Shown here: in pieces, positions 11,201 through 19,155 of the stretch
Layout: each line of letters opens with the position of its first letter
How positions within the stretch are numbered: the first letter of the stretch is position 1
From: Acanthaster planci
Lineage: Eukaryota; Echinodermata; Asteroidea; Valvatida; Acanthasteridae
Direction: 5' to 3'
NCBI RefSeq assembly: GCF_001949145.1
Contig: NW_019091361.1
Span: 2,374,579-2,402,786 of the forward strand
Length of the DNA stretch: 28,208 nucleotides
Position numbers and translations under genes: made by a program
The notes under the pieces: generated by a model
What the model saw: only the letters and a program-made list of their open reading frames with translations
What the model was told of the DNA's origin: nothing
Database searches by the model: none

Positions 11201-14143
11201 ATCTTGAGACATTAGGGATAAATCATGGACCATGTGATGGGTCTGAAACCAGGTGGTCCATCTCTCTGATACAACGTTTAGCTAGAGGAGTAGGTACATG
11301 TATGCGGGCTTCTTTTGGAAAACCTAGGCCAATTCAGACTCCCTGTTATACGCAAAACCATAGAACCTCATCTACCTGAAAGCCCTGTTTTTAAGTCACA
11401 TTTGGACACTCAATTTTCGAAAATATAATATAACATTGAAAACATCTCAAAATGAATCTCTGAAAAAAGTGAAGCACATCAACTCCAGAATCACTATACC
11501 ATTGTCAGATGCAAAATTTGCCACCCCAATCTGACATTATAAAGAAGAGGGGAGTTTCCAAATGATCTTCATCTTGACTTAAATATTCAGCTTCATTAAT
11601 TTAATCCTCTGCATTGCGACCGTCCGACTCCATGCCGCTTCTTTTCCAGCTAGACACTTCAAAATTCAAAACTACAAGGCCAAAGTTTTCAGTGTTTTCA
11701 TATACAGTAGTTTCAACAGTAACTGAGTGTGATTTCGGAGCTTTCCATAGAGAGCCAAAAGGAAACTAAGGCCAACGTTTGGATAATGGCCACAACACTG
11801 AGCCCTACCTTCGTCAGGTACTGTTGGCACACCATGTGCTCTCCTGGCTTGATGTCTTTGGGGTTCTTTGTGATGGCAATGCCCTTGCCCTGGCATCCGC
11901 TCTCTGGCTTAGTGATGTAAGTCTTGTTCTTTTTGGTTCGACAGAAGGCTTGGAAATCACCGTAGCTGGAATAAAAAACATTTAAACCACCACATAAATC
12001 ACTCCATCATATAATTTCCATGTGGAACAATTTAAAGGGCATATGAATAACAGTAACTGTCGTGATGATTTCAGGACAGCAGGAACTACTTTTGAAATTC
12101 TGCGAACTAAACCACACCATTCATTTCTTTTGACAAAATTCTCTTAATAATGGCTTAAAAATGGCTGATCATTTTTGACTCAAATTATCAACATTACAAA
12201 CCTCTAATTCCACTAAAGATTTTCTAGAATTATTAACCAAACTGTGAGGGTCATTTGACTCAAACATTATAAATGCCAAGCAAATATGAATTTCTGAAAG
12301 AACAAATGCTCCAGTGGGCAGACCCTTTGAAATTCAAAGAATCTTCAAACAGTTTGTCCACATACTCTGCAGGAAGCACCCAAGTGCGGGGGAAGATGGC
12401 ATATTCCTTTGGAAACAACTTGAGCATTCTGGTCAGGTTCCGTCCCAGCAAATCCTTCCGACAGATCTCACCCATACCAGGGAAGTGGTTCACTTTCTGC
12501 TCAGATACAGAGAAATTACCACAAATTCAGAATCTTGTTAATGGAAACACACCTCTCAAAACAGAATACACCAAAGCATCAAGTATTAAGCTCGATTATA
12601 AACATCTGTGCAATGAGAATCTCATTTTAAAAAATTTACAGCTGACAAATTGCCTACAACCAATTCAATAACCCAGACACTTTATCAAACACTTTCCATT
12701 CTTAAATGGGCAATTTGATTTGCTAACTTGGACAAAAGTGTTTCACAGTATGGTTCTTCATGGGCAAGGATTTTCCTACCAACACTTGTTTGTTTCAAGA
12801 CCTTGCTGAAAATTTTCAGATGCCCTCTGAAGCAGTGCAGTGTAGCTGCCATCCCATCCGTTACGAAGTGTTAGTCCAGTAGAAAAGGGTCTTTTAACAA
12901 TGTTCCAAATACTCTCGACCATTCCTGCCATCTTACCTGGAATCTCTTCATTTCCATGACCCTTTCCAAAGACACCGTGCAGTCAGTCCACAACAGGTCC
13001 AGTCCTCATCATCAGTTACCTCCTTCATGCCAAACTTCCTGGCCATACGCTTGACTATAAAAATGCAAACAAATGCAAATACTTTGCACAAACTGCACAG
13101 TACAAATGAAACATGTGACTGGTGCACACCGCACAGGTGTTTGTAAGTAGTAATGAGTGCTACTGAAGGAAACAAAATGATTGCAGGTGTTTCAACTGGA
13201 AGAATCTAACAAGAATAAGCATGAAAGTGTTTTCCCCAACTGATACATGTACCAATATAAACACACAGTTTTGTACATAACTTAATGACAACAATATGTG
13301 TGTGTGTGTGAAACATACTTCAGAGAAATTGTATTAATAAGATTGATGAAGATGAAATTTTAGACTTACCCGAATCATATTTGCAACCACTTAAGTTTAT
13401 GCCAATAAACCTATACATGAAGGAAAGAGTGAAAATAAAGCAATTCATTAATATCAAAAAGTTAGACAAAGGAGCAGTGACTGCACATAATTAAAGAAAT
13501 TATTTACTATATTCATGAAAGCTAGTTTTCTTAAAACAAAGCACTCACTGATTAAAATAAGTATGGGCTCTGCTCCCACAGTAAAATGATTTGTGGGTTT
13601 GAACATTCTTGAATATAGCAGGGAAAGAGCCTCACAAGTCTTTACAGAAAAAATAAATGGGGAAAAAAATTCAAATTTCTGCCTTAAATTCACATTTAAA
13701 AGTACAAGCACATCACATAAGTAATGCCTGTTATAACAATGCTTGTTATGAAACACACGGTGGTTTGGGGAGCAAAACTGACAATCTTACTTCTTTTTCT
13801 TCTTTTTCTTCTTCTTTCCTGTGGATGACTGGACCCTTTCCTTTGCCTCCCTTTCTTCTACCTTCTCCTCAGGCACATCCTCTGCCCCACTGTCTCCTCC
13901 TTCTCCTTCCACCTCCTCTTCATCTTCCACATCTTCTTCTTCCTCCTCGTCATTCTCAGGCTCTTCATCCTGGTATTTGGGTTCGTCTTCCAGCAGCTCG
14001 TCATACTCCTCAATCCCTTTGTTATAATTGTCTGTCCTGCGTGGGGGCCTGAGGTTTGGTTGGGGAGTTTGCTGTACAGAAGTCTGTACGGCTCCTGGGA
14101 TGGTAGTCTGGCCTTCGGTGCTGTCTGCATGTTTCTCCACCAT
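2205..14143 (-). CDS. TTLL6: Tubulin polyglutamylase, TTLL6/TTLL13 type (17 coding exons, whole gene)
   Basis: This enzyme adds glutamate side chains to tubulin tails, mainly on axonemal microtubules. Spliced exons (minus strand, 5' to 3'): 14143-13791, 13410-13370, 13054-12937, 12496-12366, 11965-11809, 11044-10901, 10201-10116, 9712-9481, 9065-8887, 8340-8152, 7624-7429, 7151-6954, 6311-5679, 4928-4782, 4048-3592, 3042-2733, 2265-2205. All introns are GT-AG and phases match throughout except exon 3, which lacks one base. With that base counted the product is about 1210 residues. Residues 1-118 are acidic then poly-lysine; about 125-470 form the TTL ATP-grasp domain, with [10 protein letters not shown] at 234-243, [20 protein letters not shown] in exon 6, [10 protein letters not shown] in exon 7, GFDIMLD in exon 8 and the metal-binding E-V-N at 421-423. 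YEDEHIGGF and the basic exon 11 follow as the microtubule-binding part. Residues 676-1210 are low-complexity, much longer than I recall for vertebrate TTLL6/13 (about 800-850). The family call is firm; TTLL6 versus TTLL13 is not resolvable, and an invertebrate gene may be orthologous to both. Confidence 0.9.
2733..3042 (-). CDS. TTLL6: TTLL exon 16
   Basis: The exon enters in phase 1 (T|CT forms Ser), reads [20 protein letters not shown], then [20 protein letters not shown] and a Ser/Gly/Ala-rich tail ending NMNDGYL. The acceptor is CTTATCCTCATCAG and the donor AG|GTAAAG, leaving phase 2. No domain is recognised. Confidence 0.8.
3592..4048 (-). CDS. TTLL6: TTLL exon 15: low-complexity C-terminal region
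   Basis: Two acceptors lie close together: TTTAG ending at 4049 and ATATCAG ending at 4042. Only the first keeps phase 0 from exon 14, giving [20 protein letters not shown]. The donor CCCT|GTAAGT gives phase 1, which matches exon 16. The product is rich in Gln, Pro, Ser and Gly, with a short globular-looking stretch [20 protein letters not shown]. The exon is GC-rich and open in several frames on both strands; phase selects this one. Confidence 0.78.
4782..4928 (-). CDS. TTLL6: TTLL exon 14
   Basis: A phase 0 exon of 49 codons: [20 protein letters not shown], then [20 protein letters not shown] and NPPSSFTQQ. The acceptor is TGTCTCCTTCAG and the donor CAG|GTGATT. No domain is recognised. It is supported by phase, splice sites and coding-like composition against an AT-rich flank. 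Confidence 0.78.
5679..6311 (-). CDS. TTLL6: TTLL exon 13: large linker exon
   Basis: The acceptor has a long pyrimidine tract ending ATCTAAG at 6312. The exon opens [28 protein letters not shown], so translation enters well upstream of the in-frame Met near 6239. The rest is low-complexity, rich in Ser, Pro, Gln and His, with no domain I recognise, ending ETLQSISE at donor GAG|GTATCA. It adds 211 residues in phase 0. Confidence 0.83.
6630..6770. mobile_element. 141-bp Tc1/mariner- or pogo-like MITE in TTLL intron 12
   Basis: The ends are inverted repeats of about 24 bases matching at 21 positions: CAGTGGACCGTCGCTATAAC on the left and CAGTGGAACTTCGCTATAAC on the opposite strand at the right. 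A TA lies immediately outside each end (6628-6629 and 6771-6772), the target duplication expected for this superfamily. The inside has no coding capacity, and AATGTTC(A/G)GT(G/A) occurs twice as a short direct repeat. It is a non-autonomous element and lies away from splice sites. Confidence 0.8.
6897..6940 (-). other. G-rich run after exon 12 donor, possible G-quadruplex
   Basis: On the transcribed (minus) sense the intron reads GGGTTGGCGTTGGTGGTGGG followed by GGTGGGGGTG, starting about 12 bases after the exon 12 donor. Four or more G-pairs and G-triplets with short loops could fold as a quadruplex in the pre-mRNA or bind hnRNP H/F-type factors. This is structural inference only. Confidence 0.45.
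6954..7151 (-). CDS. TTLL6: TTLL exon 12
   Basis: It encodes [20 protein letters not shown], then [20 protein letters not shown] and [26 protein letters not shown]. The 'E-E-L-E-R-V-x-x-L-L-Q-R' helix is shared with TTLL6/13. The donor AAT|GTAAGT is strong, and a G-rich run follows it within the intron. Phase is 0 at both ends. Confidence 0.88.
7429..7624 (-). CDS. TTLL6: TTLL exon 11: basic microtubule-binding region
   Basis: It starts with [20 protein letters not shown] and continues very basic: [35 protein letters not shown]. In TTLL6-class enzymes a cationic domain here docks on the acidic tubulin tail; that role is inferred by position and charge. The acceptor is CTTGTAAAG (weak tract) and the donor GAG|GTAAAA. 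Confidence 0.85.
8152..8340 (-). CDS. TTLL6: TTLL exon 10
   Basis: It encodes [20 protein letters not shown], then [20 protein letters not shown] and [24 protein letters not shown]. This is the conserved post-catalytic helix and 'YEDxHxGGFxRIYP' segment that precedes the microtubule-binding region. The acceptor is TTGGAATAG and the donor AG|GTAAGA. Confidence 0.92.
8887..9065 (-). CDS. TTLL6: TTLL exon 9
   Basis: It begins [20 protein letters not shown], completing the metal-binding E-V-N motif across the junction, then [20 protein letters not shown] and a charged helix [19 protein letters not shown]. As I recall, TTLL6/13 usually has NHSPSF; Leu replaces His here. The acceptor is CTTTCCAG and the donor AA|GTAAGC, phase 2. 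Confidence 0.93.
9481..9712 (-). CDS. TTLL6: TTLL exon 8: catalytic-core D and E residues
   Basis: It encodes [20 protein letters not shown], then the helix [20 protein letters not shown], then [21 protein letters not shown]. The Asp of GFDIMLD and the final Glu are the metal and ATP coordinating positions of the family. The acceptor is CTCGTCCAG and the donor GAG|GTTAGT, phase 0. Confidence 0.93.
10116..10201 (-). CDS. TTLL6: TTLL exon 7
   Basis: It encodes [20 protein letters not shown] then RDEEKGSKR. The [10 protein letters not shown] motif sits in the ATP-grasp core. The family usually has DNVCMHLTN; the change to DDVYMHLTN is conservative. The acceptor is GTTACAG and the donor AG|GTGAGC, phase 2. 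Confidence 0.92.
10310..10488. mobile_element. 179-bp TA-flanked MITE-like element in TTLL intron 6
   Basis: The left end reads CAGTCAAACTCTGATAATGC and the right end, on the other strand, CAATCGAACACCTTTACAAC. TA flanks both ends (10308-10309 and 10489-10490). The inverted repeats match only at about half their positions, so this is either an old copy or a looser relative of the pogo/Tigger type. There is no coding content. Confidence 0.4.
10580..10640 (-). repeat. Probable 3' end of a non-LTR retrotransposon
   Basis: On the minus strand a GC-rich stem-loop (CCCTG and AGAG pairing with CTCT and CAGGG, 10605-10625) is followed by an imperfect TAAATAAATGAAT tail. A terminal hairpin followed by short simple repeats is how many LINE and tRNA-SINE 3' ends look. 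No reverse transcriptase is present; the copy would be 5'-truncated. The family is not identified. Confidence 0.35.
10901..11044 (-). CDS. TTLL6: TTLL exon 6
   Basis: It encodes [20 protein letters not shown], then [20 protein letters not shown] and TEPTNSNL. The D-x-R-x-Y-x-x-x-T-S-C-DPLR core is diagnostic for the TTLL glutamylases. The acceptor is TTTTGGCAG and the donor is the less usual TTG|GTGGGT. Phase is 0 at both ends. Confidence 0.93.
11809..11965 (-). CDS. TTLL6: TTLL exon 5: ATP-binding [10 protein letters not shown]
   Basis: It encodes [20 protein letters not shown], then [20 protein letters not shown] and [12 protein letters not shown]. The lysine-rich glycine loop is the nucleotide-binding segment of TTL ligases, and CQQY is the strand that normally contacts adenine. 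The acceptor is TTTTTATTCCAG and the donor AAG|GTAGGG, phase 0. Confidence 0.93.
12366..12496 (-). CDS. TTLL6: TTLL exon 4
   Basis: It encodes [17 protein letters not shown], then [20 protein letters not shown] and LPA(D), the invariant 'NHFPGM..ICRKDLL' block of the TTL domain. The acceptor is CTGAGCAG. The donor is GA|GTATGT, which leaves phase 2. Completing the codon with exon 5 gives LPADYGDF, the family sequence, which fixes this donor over other GT sites nearby. Confidence 0.92.
12937..13054 (-). CDS. TTLL6: TTLL exon 3, frameshifted by one missing base
   Basis: The acceptor TTTTTATAG and donor CAG|GTAAGA are good. The 5' part reads [20 protein letters not shown] and the 3' part, in another frame, reads [18 protein letters not shown]. 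Both halves are classic TTLL6/13 sequence and join the neighbouring exons in phase. Five bases (12991-12995) stand where two codons are expected, so one base is missing. Read as is, the frame stops within the exon. A sequencing or assembly error, a null allele, or a recent disabling mutation would all look like this. Confidence 0.88.
13297..13310. repeat. (TG)7 microsatellite
   Basis: A short dinucleotide run in TTLL intron 2. The surrounding intron is AT-rich and otherwise featureless. Confidence 0.9.
13370..13410 (-). CDS. TTLL6: TTLL exon 2 (micro-exon)
   Basis: This 41-base exon, too short to stand out as an open frame, encodes [13 protein letters not shown]. That matches the start of the TTL domain in TTLL6/13, the 'NL-S/T-x-C-x-Y-x-S' segment. 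The acceptor is ACATGTATAG and the donor is G|GTAAGT. It takes phase 2 from exon 1 and gives phase 1 to exon 3, forming Val across the junction. Confidence 0.85.
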
Positions 14144-14193
14144 AGTGCTGGCGCACGGGTTTGTGCAATGAGAGCAGACTACACGTAGGTTCA
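13791..14193 (-). CDS. TTLL6: TTLL exon 1: acidic and poly-lysine N-terminus (CDS from 14143)
   Basis: The exon is bounded by a polypyrimidine acceptor (CTTCTAG at 14200-14194) and the donor GTAAGA at 13790. The chosen ATG at 14143 has A at -3 and G at +4. The frame is open back to the acceptor, so an upstream exon could add N-terminal residues. It encodes [11 protein letters not shown], then a stretch dominated by Glu and Asp, then [10 protein letters not shown]. The acidic block followed by lysines is typical of TTLL6/13 N-termini. It ends in phase 2 (AA), completed to Lys by exon 2. The opposite strand is a long pyrimidine tract and has no gene of its own. Confidence 0.82.
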
Positions 14194-16039
14194 CTAGAAG
14201 GGAAAGTTGGGATTAAGGTCTGTATCCATTCTGACTGGAGCCTGGACAAGTATACATGAAGGAAAAATATACAGAATTACAACAGTTGTCTAAAGGGGAA
14301 AACTGAAGCACTGTGTGTCCATAAACCTTCGCTTTAGTGCACACACAATGTAACTATATTACTAAAATAATGAGAAACCACCTCAACATTTGTCACACAT
14401 GTACATGTATTCATATGTTACTGGCCACTGAAATTTCATAATGCTCAAAGCCAATTAAGGTAACGCTTACAATGTTCCTCACCAACTCGGGTAATATCAG
14501 TGTGACTATTGATTCCTCCAAATGCTAGTCAACGTTTTGTAATGGAATTACTTCTTGATGTACATGTACACATAAGCCAGTAAGATCAAAGATGTCAAGG
14601 CCCACACAACTTTTTTTTAGTACTTAGCTACCTTCACATTCCTAAATAAAACTCAAACTTATTTACATTCATACATAAAGAAACCGATTTCTTCAACAGC
14701 TTCTACGAAAAATCCAATGATTCATCAGATCTACATTGCAAAAATCTGATCTTCACCTCACATGTAAATAGTCATAACCTTTTCTTGATTTTCTCAACCT
14801 TTTCCTTGTTCCCTCAACATGTCTCATGTTTGAAAGACAAAAATCTGTCTTCATCCATGGAGTTCAAGGCTAAGAAACAGAAACATACATTTACTACAAT
14901 TCCTGGTGAGTGTGTGCAGAGGGCGTTGAGAGTCAGGTTACTTTCATGTACACGTACCCTAAAGGTACATGCATAAATTACTTTCAATGGTAACTCAACC
15001 ACACAAAGAAAGGTTTAATTTCAGTGAAGTTGATCATGGGGTCACGACACGGTATTACATGTCTTTTCTTATTTTACTGTTCAGGAGAAATTCTACTTTT
15101 TCTCTCCTAAATTCAACAGAACGCTGACAGCCATGTATATCATGTGAATTCTTTGAGAATGGGATGAAAACACTACTTGGTTAGAATAAGAGCATTCATT
15201 CAATTGTTTACGGCTCTGCTTGAGCACAAACAACTTTGCACTGTGTGATCGAGGTCAAACTCCATGCATGGTGCGAAATAAACTACATATTACATGCACA
15301 CACATACATGTACATCTTCATTCCAAAAGATGCACATTATGAAATAAGACATGGCGTTCTCTCAGTAAACCAGAGAACGTGACCATCTGCACTTACATGT
15401 ATAAGCATGTTTATGGAATAGCACTCTGGCCAAATAACACAATATGATTAATGGCACCAACTCAAAAATTTTTTGGCCTTTTTTCACGAAAAGAAGATCA
15501 GTACCTAACGTTATGCCTACTCGTTGCAAGGTAAATGATCACACTTCCGAGTTTTAGCACAAACAATGAATATTTATAGAGTGTTTACAAAAAAATAGGA
15601 TTTTTGTACTTCATTTTAATTTTCATGACAACAACCATTCTTTTCAAAGGTACCAACAATCATTTAAGTTTCCACTGCTCAAAAACAAAAATATGAGAGT
15701 CATGTTGGACACAGGAATGGAACATTTCTGAAGTACTTTATACAATTTAAGTTTGAGACATGATTTCACAAGAATTCACAAACAAGGCTACTTTGTGTGA
15801 GTTGCAGGCAACTGCTTAGTATTTAGTCGCAGCCATACAAACACGCTTGATAGCTCAGTACCATCTACTGTAGGATGTGGAGTGGTTCAGTATGGTTGAC
15901 ACTTTTTGCCTTTTTTCATCTCATTTTGCCTGTCAAACATTTCTTTCTTACATAGCCAGCACTGAACTGATATTGTATAAATGTATTTAACTTCCATTAG
16001 CAATTAAGACATGCAGCACTGGCCCCCATGCCATCAGCA

Positions 16040-16062
16040 CAAGACCACAGGTTCAAATCCAT
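16040..16062 (+). repeat. tRNA-like B box, possible SINE remnant
   Basis: GGTTCAAATCC at 16050-16060 matches the RNA polymerase III B-box consensus and is preceded by CAAGACCACA, as in many tRNA-derived SINEs. I find no convincing A box at the right distance and the T-stem pairs poorly, so a functional tRNA gene is ruled out. Confidence 0.25.
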
Positions 16063-17763
16063 GCTTAGTTCCTATTGTTCCCTACCCCAAAGGGCACAAA
16101 ATCACCCGATTACTAAACTGAATGCTAAGATTACATAAACCTTTTTGAAGTTCGCAGCGCATCATGGGCTTCGATGAAAAACAAGCAATGAATTGTATGC
16201 ACAACCCTATGAGAGAAGTGTACCTGCAAAACTTTAAGCTGTTTTTATTTTATTACATGCACGTATTCCGATTCAAGCCATCCTCTTTTTGCACATTGTC
16301 ATATAACAGATTGAGATAAAGATATCCACAAACTTTGCATTTTAAAGCTCCAACCAGAAGCAAAACTTAAGGCATCCTCTCCAAGAACTGCACTTTTTGT
16401 CTTGGACTAAGGTTCTGAATATTATGGAGCTACTACTGGTCAAACAGAATCACGACTTATGGCTCATTAATCCAGCAGTGAGCAATCATGTTCATTTCTG
16501 TCTAGATTGACAGGGCTTGGACAGCTAAACCGTTTGCCGACTCAAATGGGAACACCTCAACTGTTGAGACAACTTGACAGCTGGGCAACTCAACCATCTG
16601 TACCTCAAACAGACAGACAAATTGATCACCGAGACAAGTTGATTGAGATTGATAATGAGTGCGCTTGCGCTTTGAAGTCACATTGCCCACATCTTTTCTC
16701 CAATTTAAAAATGAGGAAGGACTGGGGGACAGATTTACCATCTCTCATACTGACAGACAAGCTACTGATCATCAGTGCGTTCAAGGCTCCAGTGCACTGT
16801 GCCACCATGCATGCTGCATTAATTGCCATCATGGTCATGCACTGTGAGAGCATCTCAGATCGACCAATTAAATGTTGGTTTCAGTGAGGGCACTGTTTAT
16901 TTGGAAACTCATTTTCTTATATAGGAAATTGTGATTAAAATTCATCTTTTTTGCACACTGTAGCTCCTCTATTTAATTTCCAATTTCAAATTTTAATTTT
17001 TTGAAATTTGAAATGAAGCCAGCATTTGATTCATTGAAATAAGGCACAAATACATGTAAGAACAAAAATTTACAAAAATATGCATTTTGAGGTTTTCAGT
17101 TAAACTCCACACTCATTTTTGTCTACAAAAGTCACAGTTTGCTCTGCATCACACGTGCAATTATTTCTCAAGACATCCCCCCTTCAAATCGATTTTTCTT
17201 TGTGTTGCAAAGTCCAATCAAATCCAAATTTATATCAAATTAGTTACGACATCCTCTCCAAGATCACTTCAAAAATAAGTTACACTACAGAAAAAATGTT
17301 CAATGAACATTTTATCCTCCCTACATCATTATGTTAAACTCAAACATGTCATATCCTCACTCTCCATGCACACAACCACCGCAGTGCAAAATAGTTTTTA
17401 CACTTTTACATGGTGGACTGTACTCTTGTGGAAGAAGAGAAGACATCTCCCAGTGCCCCACTGCCCCCAACAATTACTAGGCCTAGCATTGGGCCCCACC
17501 GTAAGCCGTGGTACTACGGCAGTGCTCGAGCCTTCAATGTTGACAAAACAAGATAGCCTACACATTAGGCCTTTAAGGGCCAAACTACAGGACTTTTTGA
17601 ATACTTAATAATGAAGAGTGTACCTCACCTAAGTTGTGATAAATTGCATGGCCATTTCAAGACGAAATGATGGTGCTTATAATTAGAAAGGACTATGTTT
17701 TAAAGTCCATCTCCACTTGTTCCGCAGATGCTGTTGACATCGATCATGTCGATCAAACTCCTC

Positions 17764-17774
17764 AAAATGGCGGC
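17764..17774 (+). promoter_or_regulatory. YY1-like motif in CpG-rich patch
   Basis: AAAATGGCGGC matches the YY1 core (AAnATGGCGGC), which typically sits just downstream of housekeeping transcription starts. A direct repeat of CGGCGAAT follows. No coding exon on the plus strand can be tied to it; it may mark an alternative first exon of one of the two genes or a non-coding transcript. Confidence 0.35.
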
Positions 17775-18473
17775 GAATCGGCGAATCGCAAGTTGTATAG
17801 TAATCCGCAAAACATTAAAATCCCTGGGTAGTTAAGCTTATATCAAGTATTTGAAATGAAATTTATTTTTTGCACATTGGAATATTATTGGAATGAATAA
17901 TGGTGACAAGTTTGATTCCTAGTTCCACATTTCGGTTTTCGTTTCGCTAGTATTGTCCTATGTTTTAAATCCTGCGGAGCGATCGTCTCTCGTAAAGTTA
18001 TACGGTCATAACAAATCATGCAACGCGGGGCAACGCAAAAGCGTGTCATTTTGATTGGTCAGTCGGTTGCTCTGGTGAGGTCCGCTGAAACGTTTGTCGT
18101 CTGCTCCAAATTGAAGCTCAGTTACCCAAATGTACACAAATTATGGATGATTTTTGTTTTGTTTTTAGAAGCATGTTACCGGGAGATTCTGTTTCTAATA
18201 AAGAATACTTTTCTATTAGAAAAGCGGCGGAAAACATTTTGGTCATATTGCGGCACTAGCTGATAAACTCGGTGTTTTTTTCCCATAATCCTTTTAATCA
18301 TGTCTTTTTACAAGCTTTTTGAAGAAAGAGAAATTCCCCTCAATCTTTTTCCTTCTCGGCCGGTAACACTCTCGAAAAATTCAGTTGAGCTTGACTTTTC
18401 ACTAAGGCAACTAAAACTTAAGGGTCAGAATGTACCTACAATATCACAGCAACGAAAATTTATGTTTTCTTAC

Positions 18474-18501
18474 CTCGTTTGTGAAGGTTTCGGGAATGCA
18501 T
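18474..18501 (-). CDS. TTLL6: Candidate upstream coding exon of TTLL
   Basis: The minus strand has ATG at 18501 (A at -3, an in-frame TAG just upstream), nine codons MHSRNLHKR, and a strong donor GAG|GTAAGA at 18473. The exon ends in phase 1. Joined to the acceptor at 14194 it forms Val and stays open through 17 codons to the Met at 14143, adding 26 residues. Splice strength and phase agreement support it; the short peptide has no homology I recognise. It could instead be a 5' UTR exon or chance. Confidence 0.38.
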
Positions 18502-19056
18502 AGTTTTCTAATTTAAAGTGGTCACATTTAAAAACATCGGACCAAACATTACCTGCTTATCGTTCCAGTGACGTTCTCAAAAGGCCACTACACTGCAGCA
18601 GGTTCCTAAAATATTCCTATGACTAAATGCTTCATAATCAAAGGCGGATCCAGGCGGGCCGATGGGGGAAGGCCCCCTCCTTCCCCCAAAAGAGAGCTAA
18701 CTTATTATCATCATTTTTCAAAATAATGAGAACAAAGCGAATTGTTTTAGCCTGAATCATTTTCCATTAGCACATTTAAATGATTGTTCAGGATTCACTT
18801 CGACTTCAATACATAAAAGATGAGTCGGTGATTTTTTTTTAAATCGATGGGACCATATATTCAGTATTGGCTTAAATCCAACTAGAGGGCCTCTTTTTCG
18901 AGATTTACTAGAACAGCATCAATTGCTCCCAAACTATGCTGCCCGTCCTCTCAACCGCGAATAGTATTTTGTTTGCATAAAACAGTCGTTTGATACTTGA
19001 TTCTTCGAACATGAAATAGCCACTCCTCAACGTGTACCCATCATGCATCATCCAAC
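18502..19056. promoter_or_regulatory. Putative shared promoter region between TTLL and COPE
   Basis: If the upstream TTLL exon is correct, the two genes diverge from within about 555 bases. The region contains a GC-rich hairpin (18663-18688) next to GGCGGATCCAGGCGGG, and no obvious TATA box close to the COPE start. The COPE start codon itself lies in CCAACATGGCAGC, a YY1-like context common at housekeeping genes. Promoter function is inferred from position only. Confidence 0.35.
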
Positions 19057-19155
19057 ATGGCAGCGCAGAGCGACGTGGACGAGTTGTTCGAGATTCGCAA
19101 TGCTTTTTACTTGGGAAACTTCCAACATTGCATCAGTGAAGCACACAAATTGAAG
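19057..19155 (+). CDS. COPE: COPE exon 1
   Basis: It starts at ATG 19057 and reads [20 protein letters not shown], then [13 protein letters not shown], with donor AAG|GTATTA in phase 0. The start is chosen because residues from VDEL onward match the family N-terminus and a short leader is normal. An upstream out-of-frame ATG at 19043 overlaps it. Confidence 0.93.

Larger units (their letters stand above)
14194..18473. other. Upstream region / putative long first intron of TTLL, no confident gene
   Basis: AT-rich sequence with many TACATGTA/ACATGTAC motifs. Open frames at 16507-16887 (+) and 17303-17608 (+) lack a family resemblance; the first begins at TTG rather than ATG. A tRNA-like B-box GGTTCAAATCC at 16050-16060 hints at a decayed SINE. 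Around 17740-17820 the sequence becomes CpG-rich with an AAAATGGCGGC motif. If the exon at 18474-18501 is real, this is a 4.3-kb intron. Confidence 0.5.

Noticed and set aside
13821-14027. Plus-strand serine-rich frame
   Set aside because: It is the antisense of the Glu/Asp-rich TTLL exon 1; GAG and GAA repeats read backwards give Ser, Leu and Phe codons.
16040-16062. Functional tRNA gene
   Set aside because: Only a B box is present; no A box at a suitable distance and no cloverleaf pairing.
16507-16887. Plus-strand 126-codon open frame
   Set aside because: It starts at TTG, has no recognisable domain and no flanking coding exons.
18018-18503. Two plus-strand ATG frames upstream of COPE
   Set aside because: Neither resembles a known protein and neither splices sensibly into COPE, whose N-terminus is complete at 19057.
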